A DNA stretch of 64,000 nucleotides from positions 186,001 through 250,000 of the forward strand of contig NW_001798991.1 of the NCBI RefSeq assembly GCF_000165425.1, in the 5' to 3' direction. This stretch comes from Paramecium tetraurelia (lineage: Eukaryota; Ciliophora; Oligohymenophorea; Peniculida; Parameciidae). A program made the position numbers and the translations under genes. How positions within the stretch are numbered: the first letter of the stretch is position 1; the number at the start of each line of letters is the position of its first letter. The notes under the pieces are model-generated. The model saw only the letters and a list, made by a program, of their open reading frames with translations, was not told where the DNA came from and made no database searches. Shown in pieces: positions 23,510-34,537 of the stretch.

Positions 23510-23691
23510 ATTGATGTTTATTAATCGAATAAAATTAACTGAGCTTTATTTCCTAGTTGATTAGTTGCTTAAGTAGCAATATCCAAAATTGGTGACAGGT
23601 TTATATAGTAATATCAAAATTTCATATTAATATACGATACATGGATACATAAAAACTCGAGATCATTAGTTTAACGATTAATTTCAAATTT

Positions 23692-24063
23692 TCAAACCTT
23701 TCTTTTGAACAATGGGCAGGGATGTAAAACAATCTTTTTCTTCAGTTGCTTTTCGCTTATAGTTTTAGTAGAAATATCTTACACGCAAGTACAGAAATAT
23801 CCATCGCAACACTGACAGTGATAGTACATTCTTTTATAGTTCTTATAACAATTTCTATGTAATGCCACATCCTCATCACTTTGATAATAGGTATCCAATT
23901 TAATCTATTTGAAATAACCATAAACACTTACATTCACACAAATGGGACAAGCCACAGGTAAGCCATTGCATTGTAACCATTCATATTGCTTATGACAAGT
24001 ACAGCAATTGAGAAACCCTACCTGGATCTAACAACAAGGACATATAATGAAGCAGCAATCCAT
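23692..24063 (-). CDS. Small cysteine-rich (zinc-binding type) protein
   Basis: About 115 residues from ATG 24063-24061 to TGA 23694-23692. The first half is dense in Cys: MDCCFIICPCCQIQVGFLNC, CTCHKQYEWLQC, CPIC; the second half has YYHCQCCDGYFCTCVQ. Spacing suggests two or three CxxC-type metal-binding knuckles, but no standard zinc-finger family fits. One 27-nt intron at about 23904-23930 (gtaagtg...aaatag) separates the two halves. It is 132 bases upstream of the seipin stop on the same strand and convergent with the coiled-coil gene. Confidence 0.6.
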
Positions 24064-24195
24064 CTTTATTATTAGTGATATAATTAATAAAATATTAACA
24101 ATTGTGTTAATGCGTCAAATAGGGATCACCACTTAAATCGTTAATATAGATTTTATTATAAAAATTATCCATTTATAATATAAACAACAAATACT

Positions 24196-25176
24196 TCATT
24201 CCCTTAAAGCTATAAGTATGGATCTGATAATTCCCAGGATAAAAACCCAAAGATTGACATTAAAGACAATCTATTTGTAATACTTCTAAAATTACTTCCC
24301 AAAATATTATGAAAATCAATGTGAGTATGAACGTTCCTAAAGTCAGAGTTGAAAAGAAATAATAATAGAGGTAATATCTTATACCAGACAGATGTGGTAC
24401 AAAATTAATTTCTGAACTAAACTATGCGGCTCTTATTAAAAATATGTGTTTACTCATAAGCAATCATCTCCAAAATGATTGCTTTAATCTTTATATTCTG
24501 ATTTGGAATATGATTAAATAGTTTGATGTCCCCCGTCTTAGCATAGCTATCATGTAGATCTAGTACTTCAGACATTTTCTTAAACACTTTAATGATAATT
24601 CGGAAAGGAAGAAATTTAAATATGGACTATATGAAATATGAATTTTACTAAGTGATATTATTCTCCCAATTTTATAAGGTTTTGCTATTTAAAATTCTTA
24701 TTGTTGTCATCAGTTATTAGATATGAGGTTAATTCCACAATGGTTTTCTAATTTGGCATTAAATAATTTGCATCAATATTGAATTGAATTTCGTAGTATT
24801 CATCTTAAAATTCAATCTCATTATCACCCTCGAAAATAACAGATTCACATAGAAAATTCTTTTAAAATTTTAACGTAGAAGATTAAAATTCTAGTATGAT
24901 GTCTGAATTCGAAACTTAGCATATATTTTTAAATGAACGATCGAATACAAATCCATAATATTTCCCATTTATCAAGTGATACTGAATTTGAACTCTTTAA
25001 TTCATCTAAGGAATATAAGAGAAATAGGCTCTTAAAATTGTTGCCAATGCCAAAAATGTAAAGAATCCATACCACATGCTTTTCTTGACTAGGAATACTA
25101 TTAAAGGAGTTAGACCTAGAAATTCAAATACTTTTTGAGTGATTCTGATAAAAAATGCTATGCACTCTATAATCAT
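24196..25176 (-). CDS. Seipin-like ER membrane protein (lipid-droplet assembly)
   Basis: Seipin forms ring oligomers in the ER where lipid droplets bud. The predicted ~295-residue protein has the family topology: N-terminal membrane segment (MWYGFFTFLALATILRAYFS), then YIPQMNQRVQIQY, matching the family Y-x-P...V-x-x-Y start of the lumenal domain, a beta-sandwich lumenal region (YYEIQFNIDANYLMPNQKTI), the block LPFRIIIKVFKKMSEVLDLH and the segment IKIKAIILEMIAYEAAQFSS, then GIRYYLYYYFFSTLTLGTF leading into the C-terminal membrane segment, matching human FTGLRYLLYNFPMTCAFIG. Introns of 22, 22 and 25 nt near 24613, 24456 and 24270 restore this alignment; each otherwise breaks the frame. Start ATG 25176-25174, stop TGA 24198-24196. 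Confidence 0.82.
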
Positions 25177-25267
25177 GTTTACAGAAATTAAAATTATTCT
25201 TATTTACTATTAAACAATTATACAATTAGAATCATTATGTGTCACAATTTTGGAGTTAATGAAGAGT

Positions 25268-26520
25268 TCATACTTTATAATTACTAATAGTAATGTTCAA
25301 ACAATTCAATGCTCTCGATTCATTAAATAGCTAATTTCTCACAGCTGCAAATCCTCTATTTCTTATTTTACAAGTAGGGAACAATTGTTAGTAAAATGTT
25401 TGGTTTATTTTTTAAATGAATCTTTGTTTTTTCAATTATTTCTTTGGAGTAGCAGACTCAGATTATATAATTTACTAATTGAATGATTCTATGTTTATTT
25501 GTAATTATTTACAATTTAAATCTATTGAGCTTATCTTCCTTTATGCAGAAGCCTTAAGATCTAAAGAGCTTTGTTACGGAAAAGAATTTAATTGTAAATG
25601 CACTTAATTCAATACTTTCTCCTTAGCATTGGTTTCGCATAACAAATAGAAACTATTTGATTTCTCTTGTGAATTTAGTTTTGATCTTCTATCCAATAAT
25701 TATGAGAAAAACTATTCATTTTCAGAATGAACTTCTTTGGATGTAGGTTTAGATTGCTTTTTTGGACTTCTGGTTAATACTGTATAATTGCTAAGTTTGA
25801 TATTCGAAGTCATGGCTTCACGAATTCGTTGATTTCTATTATGTCGAGATGGATCTATTGTCCTATTCAAAAAGGAAACTGGAGTCTTATGATGTCTATG
25901 GAATACATCCACTTATGGAGGTGGTTTTTATTGTTATAAGTAATTGAATTACTTATTCCGTTCCATATTAAGTTTTAAGAGCCTCTCGACATTCTCTTAT
26001 TTTGATTAGTAATATTATATCATGTTGTCTATGTGATCTCTTTGATATCAATATTTTAATACTAATTCAATGAAAGAAGACCGTACAATTTCCAAAATTG
26101 ATCATCGTAAAATTAAAAAAGATTCTTATTTTATTTGTTATTGATTTGCCATCCTTAGGATTATTTATTTTGTTAATTTACTATTTCATTTGCTTTCTAA
26201 TCAATTGTTGAATGCAGAACTTCAAGAAATCGAATGAAACTCATTGTTGCTAATTTCCTTTGAATGCTCTATATTTACTCTATTTGATCTTGAGATTTGC
26301 ATTTCTCCATCAATTCTTAGAGTCTCGATGAAAATCTGTCTAAAAGTCTAAATATATCGACATATTACTTTTTATCTTGTTCTAAAATATTTGTTTTTTT
26401 GTATTTTTCAATGAATTTCATAGTCACACTTTTTAAGGCATCTTCTTTACCAAATATTTTCTATTGAATTACCATGTGCAATTAGTCCAAATCAGCTGAA
26501 CAGATATTCGAATGATCCAT
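25268..26520 (-). CDS. Unassigned polar protein with N-terminal helical domain
   Basis: About 405 residues from ATG 26520-26518 to TGA 25270-25268. The N-terminal ~150 residues are helical (SADLDQLHMVIQQKIFGKED, YVDIFRLLDRFSSRLQELME, FIRFLEVLHSTIDQKANEIV). A 23-nt intron at about 26053-26075 (gtattaa...tcaaag) joins LLSLNQ to DHIDNMIQYYQSKQENVERL; if retained, an in-frame TGA would follow. The second half is Ser/Lys/Gln-rich and basic (TPVSFLNRTIDPSRHNRNQR, SPKKQSKPTSKEVHSE). No recognised domain. Same strand as seipin downstream. Confidence 0.55.
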
Positions 26521-27750
26521 TAATTAGTAATTAAAAGAAATTATACATTTGTTATAAATATATTATATAATTAATAAAAACCTCATTCCATCATAATTGA
26601 ATTAGCAGAATTTTAGGTCAGATGATGTATTAGCATTAGATTTTCAAAATAACTAAATTTAGAATTGAATAATAATTAGCAATATTTTTTAAATTTACAT
26701 GATACCATCAATTCAAAATTTTTGATACAAACTATTATAAATTCATTTGCATTCGATTTTTTGGATCAATAGTGGCTCAAATAAAATTCATTTTGAAATC
26801 CACTAAAAATCAAGAAATTTTAAAGTATGTATAATAATTTCTTTTGAAATTAATTTGACTCATTATAAATTTGCCTTTTCTTATATAAAATTTAATTAGA
26901 TATTTATATTGAAGAACATTGATTATTTAATTTTCTACTTTAATTAAATGAGGGAATTCTGTAAATTAAACATACTTAACATATAAATTACTTAATTATT
27001 ATAATCATTAATAACATTTTTGACTATCTTTATTATTTGATGATTCGACCTATTTTAGTATTTCAACTTTCTATCTAGATTTATCTAGATTTGGACAGTT
27101 TACAAAAGGTTAAATCACTTAAACTATTGATTTAGATAGCATTAGTTTTAGTAAATTTACAAAACCATGTCCAAATATATTAATATAAATTATCTATGAT
27201 TGTAGTTTTAATTTTTACTTAAATTCATTAAAAAAATAATCAGATATAAGGATTTGAGCAAGGACTAACAATATAAATTTTCTTTGTTTGTTAAACAATA
27301 ATATTGAAGAAAATGTTTGACTATAAAATCCAACATTATTTTGATTTGACTTTTGGTATTAACATCTATTACAGAGACATAATAATACAATTTACTCATT
27401 TTAATAAATCAAAACTGAATTGACTAATTTTAAATTCAGTATTTCCTACTTTATTCTAGTAAATTTGATTATCCAAATGTTGCACTTAGATAACTTAAAA
27501 TTGGCAATGAAATCTTATTCATGATTATATGGATTAACCATTCTTAATATTAAATTAACTAATAAACCCAGTAAAATGAAATGATTCTATTATTTGGTTA
27601 ATATTCTTTTTAAAATGTAGATTTAAATGTTCATAAAAGTAATTCTGAAATTCAGATAGTTAGAATAATAGTGTATAAAGAATTTAAAATAAAATCACAA
27701 ATATTAATCATTCAATTATTTTATATTTTTATTCATAATTATTTTATAGA
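26521..27750. other. 1.2-kb AT-rich gene-poor stretch
   Basis: No open frame on either strand has protein-like composition. The only structure I see is an imperfect inverted arrangement around 27087-27178 (tttggac... to ...gtccaaa), with a T/A-rich interior. This is the longest apparently non-coding gap in the window and sits between two minus-strand genes, so part of it is the promoter of the gene at 26520 and the 3' UTR of the HSF-like gene. I see no tRNA, snoRNA or repeat I can defend. Confidence 0.4.
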
Positions 27751-28740
27751 TCAATCAAAGTATAAATCATCCAATTGTTGATCTCTCAACAATTGAATTA
27801 TTCCATCATCATTTAAGTCTTATATATCTTAGTGTTCAGCATTTGTCAGCATCAAAGGTGGATTCGAGTATTGATTATCCATTCTTTCAATAGTGCTATC
27901 AGAATCGTCTTCTTTCACTTTTTTTTTATTCACAACAATCAGATCTTCATTATCTGATTCTAAGGCCTAATATAATGATGCAGATTATCTTTTCTAATTC
28001 CTAATTAAATATGATTACTTGTAGAGGATCATCTTCCAAAGTTTGAATCTATTATTATCCTATAAAGTAATCCTTTAGCTTCTGAATCTTTTTATTACCA
28101 TTGAATCTAATTAAATTCAGAAATATACCTCTCTTGAACCAATTGATTTCTAAGTTATTGATTGCATTATAATATTTTATTATTCTAATCAATCAATATT
28201 TTACAAACTTTCTCTAACTCCTGCTATTTTGCTATTATTTCTTGAATTTATTTCTAATTAATAATAAAATTTAATAATAAACATCTTATAAATTGGTATT
28301 TCTATGTGGTTTAAGTTCCATTATTGCAAATTACTCATCATTATGTTCACCAGCCTTTCTTTTTATTTTTTTCAATAGATTTCTTGAATAACATTCAAAA
28401 ATACCTTTAGTCCTTCCTAAAATGTGGATGAATGAATTCATTTTCTTTCAAATCACTTCTTGATTTGTGGAACCCGTACATGTTCATCTATTAAATTTGA
28501 CTCTTGATATTTACTTGGCGAACAAAGGATGCAAAGTTTCTATGTTTAAAGTACATTGGAAGAACCTAATCTTAGAAGGCTATCACGTTTTTCACAAGGA
28601 AACCTGAACCATCTTCATTCCAACCAACAATATCTTACAATTAAGGATTCTTATAATAAAATTGAGCATCATACTTCCAAAATATCATACGTTTTCTATA
28701 AAAAGGCAGGTACAGACGATTGACTACGAGATTTCGACAT
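27751..28740 (-). CDS. Heat shock factor (HSF)-type transcription factor
   Basis: HSFs bind nGAAn repeats through a winged helix-turn-helix domain. The N-terminus SSVPAFLQKTYDI opens the DNA-binding domain; it continues with IVGWNEDGSGFLVKNVIAFQ, VLPMYFKHRNFASFVRQMNM and YGFHKSRSDLKENEFIHPHF. The recognition-helix block (FKHRNFASFVRQMNMYGFHK) is nearly the consensus [20 protein letters not shown]. A heptad-rich region with EIIAKQQELEKVCKILIDQN stands where the HR-A/B trimerisation coiled coil belongs, and the C-terminus is acidic (LESDNEDLIVV, EDDSDSTIERMDNQ), compatible with an activation domain. At least five introns of 22-29 nt are needed, the first (27 nt, about 28483-28509) splitting the recognition helix region after FVRQ. 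Start ATG 28740-28738, stop TGA 27753-27751; about 280 residues, short for an HSF. Confidence 0.88.
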
Positions 28741-29153
28741 TAATTTATAATATTTATTTAATTAACAATCTCTTATGCAAACACATATTTAGAATGTCTT
28801 AGAAAATCATAGAATGTTCTATTCTTCCTTGCGATTCAAAAAATACCAAATAAACATTTACTTAAGAACCTTCTCAAATCAATATTTATTTTATTACATA
28901 TTAAGCATAAATATCATCTGATTTCGAAAGGAGAATTTCAAAAATGTTGATTCTTCTCCTTTTGATTCTATTAATTTGCGTTAACTCAATCAATTAAATT
29001 ATATATATAATGGATCAATAGTATCAGATTAAATTCAGTTCTTTTTATTTCAGAATCAACACCTAAAGTGTTTATCTTTATGTTGAACTTAATTCATTTA
29101 TATAAAAATTAACATATTACTTCTTACAAATTAAGTAAAATTAATTTCATATA
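28741..29153. other. Upstream region of the HSF gene; weak plus-strand frame
   Basis: A plus-strand frame from ATG 28797 (MSQKIIECSILPCD...) with a Leu-rich hydrophobic run (MLILLLLILLICV) is open to a TGA near 29191. It overlaps the 3' end of the minus-strand gene at 29154-29851, whose amino-acid text looks better, so I do not call it a gene. The interval more likely holds the HSF promoter and the neighbouring 3' UTR. Confidence 0.3.
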
Positions 29154-29851
29154 TCATTATTGCTATTTAATTCTATCCGCCCTTGATCTCCTTCTCGGAT
29201 ACCCTCCCTCATTCTCTTAATTATCAAATCTTTTCACTCTGTCTTCAATACCTGATTAATTCAACGATTTTAGTGGTGATATTTTAATTTGCTCCTATTT
29301 GTTGTCTCCTCTTTTTTCAAATTTCGATTTTTGTGATCTGTCTGTAATATTTTACAAACTTAGATCTCTATTTGTTTATTATAACAGTTTCTCTACTTTG
29401 AAAGTTTTAGGATAATGTAAAGTTTGATCATTCTGGTAATCAAATTACAGTTTTTCTAAGTACCTTTAAGTAGTTAAGTTGTTGATTATAGTATCATCAG
29501 AATTGTCTGTGATCATTTCTGAATTATTTTACAAAGAATTTTGCATTCTATATCTTTGGGATTGTAATGATTGAAAAGTACTAGTATTTTATCTACATAT
29601 AATACAATGCAATAATACAATGAATCATTATCTGTTAAGTATTGAAATGCTTTTGTTGGAAAGAAGAGTGTGTATATTTCTTCGCTTTCTTTTGAAATTC
29701 TCTCGTTTATGATATTGTTCATCTCTTCTTCATCAATTATCTTATTCTTTTCATAAATAACCCCGTATTTTTGAGTACAACCTTTTAGATCCATTTTTAT
29801 CGAGTCATCAATTCCAAATTTATCGATTAATTTATTATATTGTGTAATCAT
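29154..29851 (-). CDS. Small unassigned protein, splicing partly unresolved
   Basis: The first exon from ATG 29851-29849 (MITQYNKLIDKFGIDDSIKM) gives a compact alpha/beta-like segment with EEIYTLFFPTKAFQYL and DSLYYCIVLYVDKILVLFNH and reaches TGA at 29512-29510. Downstream, another frame is clearly coding and basic (TLHYPKTFKVEKLL, DRSQKSKFEKRGDNKQEQI, GYPRRRSRADRIKQQ) and ends at TGA 29156-29154, with a plausible 31-nt intron at about 29433-29463. I could not place the intron that joins the first exon to this part, so they may be one gene or two. No family recognised. Confidence 0.45.
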
Positions 29852-30141
29852 ATTGGTTAGACAACTTTAAGACATCCCATATTTATATAGACACTTCAAA
29901 TATCTTTGTATAATTTATTTATTTTACTTACGATGAATTTTTTAATATTTTGCATCAATTATTTTTACATTTTACATCAATTAGCATTATTAATTCAATA
30001 CCTATTCCTTTAAGTATTTATTTTCTCTTTCTAATTCTTCCAGCCTGCTGATAAATCTGTTGAGTTAAATCTGTAAATCCTTCAGGTTTTAACTATCTTA
30101 CATATTAATTTTAAATTATAACAATCATTTTTTATATTCAA
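29852..30141. other. Intergenic, with a short coiled-coil-like frame
   Basis: A minus-strand stretch at about 30000-30095 reads NLKDLQIQLNRFISRLEELE and looks like a coiled coil, but it has no start codon and I could not connect it to the kinase upstream or to the gene downstream. It may be an unassigned last exon of the kinase gene. Confidence 0.3.
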
Positions 30142-31635
30142 TCATTATTTTTTGTAGTAAAAAGTTTAAAATTTTTCAAATGCGCACCAATCCTCTTCTT
30201 TTATTGATTATGCCATTGTCTATAGATTAATTTCTTCAACTATACATCTGGGCCCATTCTCTATGTCCTAAGTCATTTAATTCATAAACAATTTATCAAT
30301 ATGAAAAGAATCTATTTTGTATTTAATTGGCATTTTTCTTATGAAACCCTAGAGCCAAGGATGCTATAAGATTTCTATTTTAAATTTGATTTCATACTTT
30401 TGCCGCATAATCGCTCGTCTACATTTTTATTGCACAAATTAGATATGAGATCAACTAAATTTTTTGAAAAGAACTTAGGAAAACTGACTTGTTTAGACAA
30501 AATATTTTTAATCATCTCTTATCTAGTTTTGGCATAAAATGGAGGAATTCCAGCAACCATCTCATACAATAATATACCTAATTAATAATAATCTATTGTG
30601 TAGTTATGTCCTTTCAATGATATCATTTCAGGAGCCATGTATTCCAAAGATCCACAAAATGAAAAATTCAGATCCTCTTGACTTTCAACAATTTTACTTA
30701 ATCCAAAATCGATTAATTTAGGATAGCCATCCAAATCAATTAAAATATTCTCTGGTTTTAGATCTCTATAAATGATATTCTTAGAATGAAGATATTGAAT
30801 GGCATCTAATATTTATACAAATATCCATTTGGCTTGATCTTCACTAAATCTTTTCTGATTTCTCAAATGATAATACAATTCTCCACCTGGACAATAATCA
30901 AAAATAAAGTATAGCTTCGATTTCTACAAGGTTAATTAAATATCATACTGATTAGAAAGCAGCATGTAAACTAATTATCCTTTTGTGATTTAATTGAGTA
31001 AGAATCTATCTTTCCTTAATAACTAAGTCTTCCTTCTCATTTTCTGCCATTAATTATTTGTCAGTAACCTTCATAGCATAAAACTATCCATTTTCTTTAT
31101 TTCTAACTAAATAAACAACAGAAAAGCTGCCAGCACCTAATTTCTTTATTATTTCAAACCAGTCTATATTAATAGGTTCTTTCAAGCCTTTACGTAATTG
31201 TGGAATTAGGAGAACTCCATTTAAGTTAGGTAATAATAGGTGTAAACAACTTAGTTGATAATCTAGGTGAATGTTGTTAGTTTTGAATCCAACAATATTA
31301 AATGGATCATAGTTTAAATCTAATTAACTAAATTTCCTTATGACTTCTGATAGTAACCATCCACAAGTGACATAAGGATCTTTAAGCTAAATACCAATCC
31401 ATCGATCATTGACAGTTTAAACTCTGATTACATTGATAACATTTTTAGTAGTTAATGATCTGAAAAGTTCTAAATGATGTTCTGAATTTTCAATATTTTC
31501 ATTAGTTTCTTCATCATTTTGCGTTCTATGAATTGAACTGAATTTTGGTTTTAGATTGGGTAATGAACTTTTCAGAGTTTCTTTAACAGGGAATTCTTTA
31601 TGAATCATGAAATAAATTAGAATAAAAGTATTCAA
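30142..31635 (-). CDS. AGC-family Ser/Thr protein kinase
   Basis: From ATG 31635-31633 a ~150-residue N-terminal extension precedes a kinase domain: [20 protein letters not shown] (glycine loop), [20 protein letters not shown] (ATP lysine), then [20 protein letters not shown] (catalytic loop), [10 protein letters not shown] (DFG), [20 protein letters not shown] (activation loop with the AGC-type CGS/T-x-EY-x-APE) and [36 protein letters not shown] ends the domain and the tail carries FEKFQTFYY, which may be a hydrophobic motif. Introns of 25 nt (about 30930-30954, after HAAFQS) and 23 nt (about 30370-30392) restore conserved text. No PH, C2 or cNMP domain is seen in the extension. Closest groups by sequence are AKT/SGK/S6K-like kinases, but ciliates have many divergent members. 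Stop TGA 30144-30142. Confidence 0.88.
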
Positions 31636-31709
31636 ATTAATAAAACATTTAAATTATATACATATTAAGATTTCTTGGTTTTGATTTGCTGTTAAATTAG
31701 GAGAGAATT

Positions 31710-32461
31710 ATGTGTTTCGGTAGTGATTCAGCCTTAATTAATGAGTTAATTAAATTAGAAATTATATTAATATCTATGTCCATTAATAATAGAGGTTTAT
31801 CGAAAGAATTCTAAGAGCGTATTATTAATGACTTGGGCATAGTGGAATGCATTGATTATCACGATGGAACATGCTTGTATGCTTCTTTATTAAGACTACT
31901 TTAATTAATCCCAAAATCATACAAATACTATATTCCGATACATCTAATTCCATTTCTCATCTTCAAAAGGAAGAGAGTGATGTAAAGGTAGAAAATCAGT
32001 CAATTTATTAAGACCTGTGAAGACTATTTCAGTTGCATTTTATAATTATGCCAAATCAGTTTTATTTGTATCTCTTTACGTTGCCATTTGCAAATATGTC
32101 CTATGTAAGCTGAAAAACATTCGATAAAAAGTAGATGGTAAAAATAATTGAGATCTTTAGGTTGGAGTCCTGCCCTTGCAGCATCAGCTGCTTGTTCAGC
32201 ACTTTTCTTAGAATCTGAAGGCAGAAGACAGGAAATAGCATTATTTATATTCCCAAAATCATTAGAAACTGCTTGGAGATTGTTAAAGAAGAGAGGATAC
32301 GTATCAAATATTAAAGGTTGGGAATTGTTCTTATTTGGTCTTGCTATGGGTATCATCAATTATTTCTACCATTACGACGTAAAATTTATATCGTATATTA
32401 GGAAGCAGCAATCAAATCCACTTACCTAACTATATTCAGAAACTTTTGGGGAGTGGATTGA
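31710..32461 (+). CDS. TMEM135-like membrane protein (Tim17-like fold)
   Basis: TMEM135 is a multi-pass protein of peroxisomes and mitochondria linked to fission and lipid handling. From ATG 31710 the protein has CIDYHDGTCLYASLLRLLQL, KYYIPIHLIPFLIFKRKRVM (matching human KIYAPLYLIAAILRKRK), a membrane helix (SVLFVSLYVAICKYVLCKL), then GWSPALAASAACSALFLESE, GRRQEIALFIFPKSLETAWR and GWELFLFGLAMGIINYFYHY, ending STYLTIFRNFWG. This parallels human [40 protein letters not shown] and NGEVLLFCITAAMYMFFF in order. Introns: 25 nt at about 31988-32012, 23 nt at about 32138-32160 and 23 nt at about 32380-32402. About 220 residues, i.e. the N-terminal half of the animal protein. Start divergent from the AGC kinase, 74 bases away. 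Stop TGA 32459-32461. Confidence 0.78.
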
Positions 32462-32527
32462 TGAAGTTACTAGTGTGTATTTGCAAAAAATATTAATATA
32501 TTATATTTAAATCAACACGAAATCATA

Positions 32528-34285
32528 TCATATTTTAATAATCCTACCTTCAATTTAAGGATCTATGACTGAACAGACTTCTCCACCTATTTTTGTTAAT
32601 CCTTTAATAATCTTATTATAATGATGAATTTGATGATTTTATAAATCCAATTGTTCAAGTGTCTTTATTTCATTTTCTTATATATTCAACAATTGCAGTT
32701 CCTCATGAAATCTACAAATGTCTAAGACCCTTAAAACAGTGGATAGAATTTAGATCTCTGCATTTTTATCAATAATGTATTGGTCATCTTGTATCTTGAT
32801 GAATCCATCAAAACCCATGGTAATATAACACTGACTGGCAGCCTTGTATACTCTATCCATTTCTAGATCTTAGCCATTTATTTTGACATTAACAATCCTT
32901 GATCCTTAAGGTTGAGTTGGGTTAAATGCGAAAGAGATACCAGAAACCCCTAAGAACCTTCCATCGAAATTGGGCCACTTTCCAACTCTTTGATATATTT
33001 ATATACTTTTACCCATTCTCCAGGATTTTAAGCAAGTCCGATCCTTTAATATTAATCTTAACTATTTAGTCTGCCATAGGGAATATCTTATCTAATTCTT
33101 TGTAAGTAATAATTCCCTTATGAATAACATCATCAGCCCTAAGAGTGCCGCTGTTAAAGAACGAGATTTCAGCATCTAACTCATATCTTAGGATATCTGC
33201 ATAGAGATTGGCTAAATTGGTTTCTTTGTTTCTGACTTCGTGGAAAGTACACTCAAGATCACAATTAGCATAGCATACAATTTTAGCTTTTTCTATTTAA
33301 TAATATTAATAACAAATACAATTGTTATATTCTTCAATTTTTGAATCTACATAGAGTCTCATCTCCTAGTTTTGTGGAATTGAATTGATGATATTAATAA
33401 TGGAAACCTAGACATGAAAGTCTTAACTCAAAGTCAAATCATGTTGTAATTCTAGTATTTATTTATCATTAGAAAAACTATCATAAATGAAATTGTTGAT
33501 TAAATCTTTATTTGTAATTTCATTTAAACTTATTCTTATGATACCTAAATTCTTAAAATTAGTTCCACTCTTCATAAATAGACTCTATTTAATTTTCTCA
33601 CAATATATCATATGATCATGTCCACCCAACACCAAATCAATTTTCTAACCAACAAGATGATGAATCAGATTATGATCATTAGGAACTCGCATATGAGTCA
33701 ATGCTATTATGAATCCACACTTTTCTTCTTCTCTTAAATATTTGACTGTTCTCTCTGCACAATGCAGGTAATCTTCATAGGCAATAAGATTCTGAGGGAT
33801 TTCAACTATCTATCCAAGCCATTCTTCTTCAGCCAAACCCACAAATCCAATTTTAATAGGTTGATTACCAATAGTGCATTGCTTAGTAAAATGAGGCAAT
33901 GTATGAGCAAAGTTTTGATTGGTTTCTGCATTAAAAACATTGGATAAAACCCAAGGGATATTGGATCTTTAAAATAATGATTCAACATGTTCTAGTGTGT
34001 AATCAAAATCATGATTTCCTGGACATGCCACATCAATTTTGAATTTTTGGATTGGAAACAACATTTGATCACCTAAAAAATAGAACTTACAATACCCCTA
34101 TATATATTTGATAAGGCAGATGGTGCAAAAATGTCACCACTAAAAAGAGTGAGTGTATTAAAATGCTACTAAAATTAATTGAGGACATGCACGAATCTAG
34201 AAGCACCTGCAACAGGATCTTTTACTTATTCTTGGATATCGTAAACATCATTAAAATGAAGTATAAACAAGTCATTATTGTTCAT
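32528..34285 (-). CDS. 5'-nucleotidase/metallophosphoesterase family enzyme
   Basis: Two-domain enzymes of this family hydrolyse nucleotides or related phosphoesters using two metal ions. From ATG 34285-34283 the N-terminal calcineurin-like domain shows FILHFNDVYDI (metal-binding Asp/His), LFSGDIFAPSALS, CPGNHDFDY (the GNHD motif), ALTHMRVPNDHNL and VLGGHDHMIY (GHDH motif). The C-terminal nucleotidase domain has GTLRADDVIHKGIITYKELD and IFPMADQIVKINIKGSDLLK, with SWKWPNFDGRFLGVSGISF near the substrate-binding region. No signal peptide is apparent, so it is probably cytosolic, unlike the secreted bacterial and GPI-anchored animal 5'-nucleotidases. Several micro-introns (for example about 34084-34110) are needed. 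About 560 residues; stop TGA 32530-32528. Its start is 70 bases from the 5S rRNA gene. Confidence 0.85.
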
Positions 34286-34340
34286 GTTTTAATAAAGAAT
34301 TAAGCTTAAATTATTATCAATAATTAAAATTAATTTAATT

Positions 34341-34354
34341 AAAAATATAAAAAA
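34341..34354 (-). terminator. RNA polymerase III T-run terminator of the 5S gene
   Basis: Immediately after the 5S 3' end the minus strand carries six T residues (34354-34349), then a second run of five (34345-34341). Runs of four or more T are the known Pol III stop signal. Confidence 0.8.
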
Positions 34355-34474
34355 GGGTTGTCAACACGAGGACTTCCCAAGCGGTCCCCCACCTTAGTAC
34401 TAACCTCGCCTTAAGCCGCTTAACTTCGGAGTTCGAATGGGATCCGGTGCTTTAGGCTTAGTATGGCCGACAAC
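34355..34474 (-). rRNA. 5S ribosomal RNA
   Basis: The minus strand reads GTTGTCGGCCATACTAAGCC at the 5' end and ends with GTTGACAACCC, giving 120 nt, the normal 5S length. The conserved loop-B/C text ATCCCATTCGAACTCCGAAG and the internal-promoter region (GTTAAGC... and GGTGGGGGACC...) are present, and the first and last ~9 bases pair as helix I. It is transcribed by RNA polymerase III from internal A, intermediate and C boxes. It is a single copy wedged between two protein genes, on the same strand as both. Confidence 0.97.
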
Positions 34475-34537
34475 GATATTTACTATATGGTTTACTATTT
34501 AAATGGTTGTTTTTATTATTATAATATAAATATTGGT

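Noticed and set aside
26035-26075. TGA overlapping an ATG as if two minus-strand genes overlapped, or TGA readthrough
   Set aside because: A 23-nt GT...AG intron joins both parts into one frame and removes the stop.
32024-32359. Minus-strand frame of 111 codons opposite the TMEM135-like gene
   Set aside because: Antisense shadow; the plus strand carries the family match and intron structure.
34355-34474. Reading the C-rich plus strand here as a tRNA or protein gene
   Set aside because: The minus strand matches 5S rRNA over its full 120 nt with paired ends.
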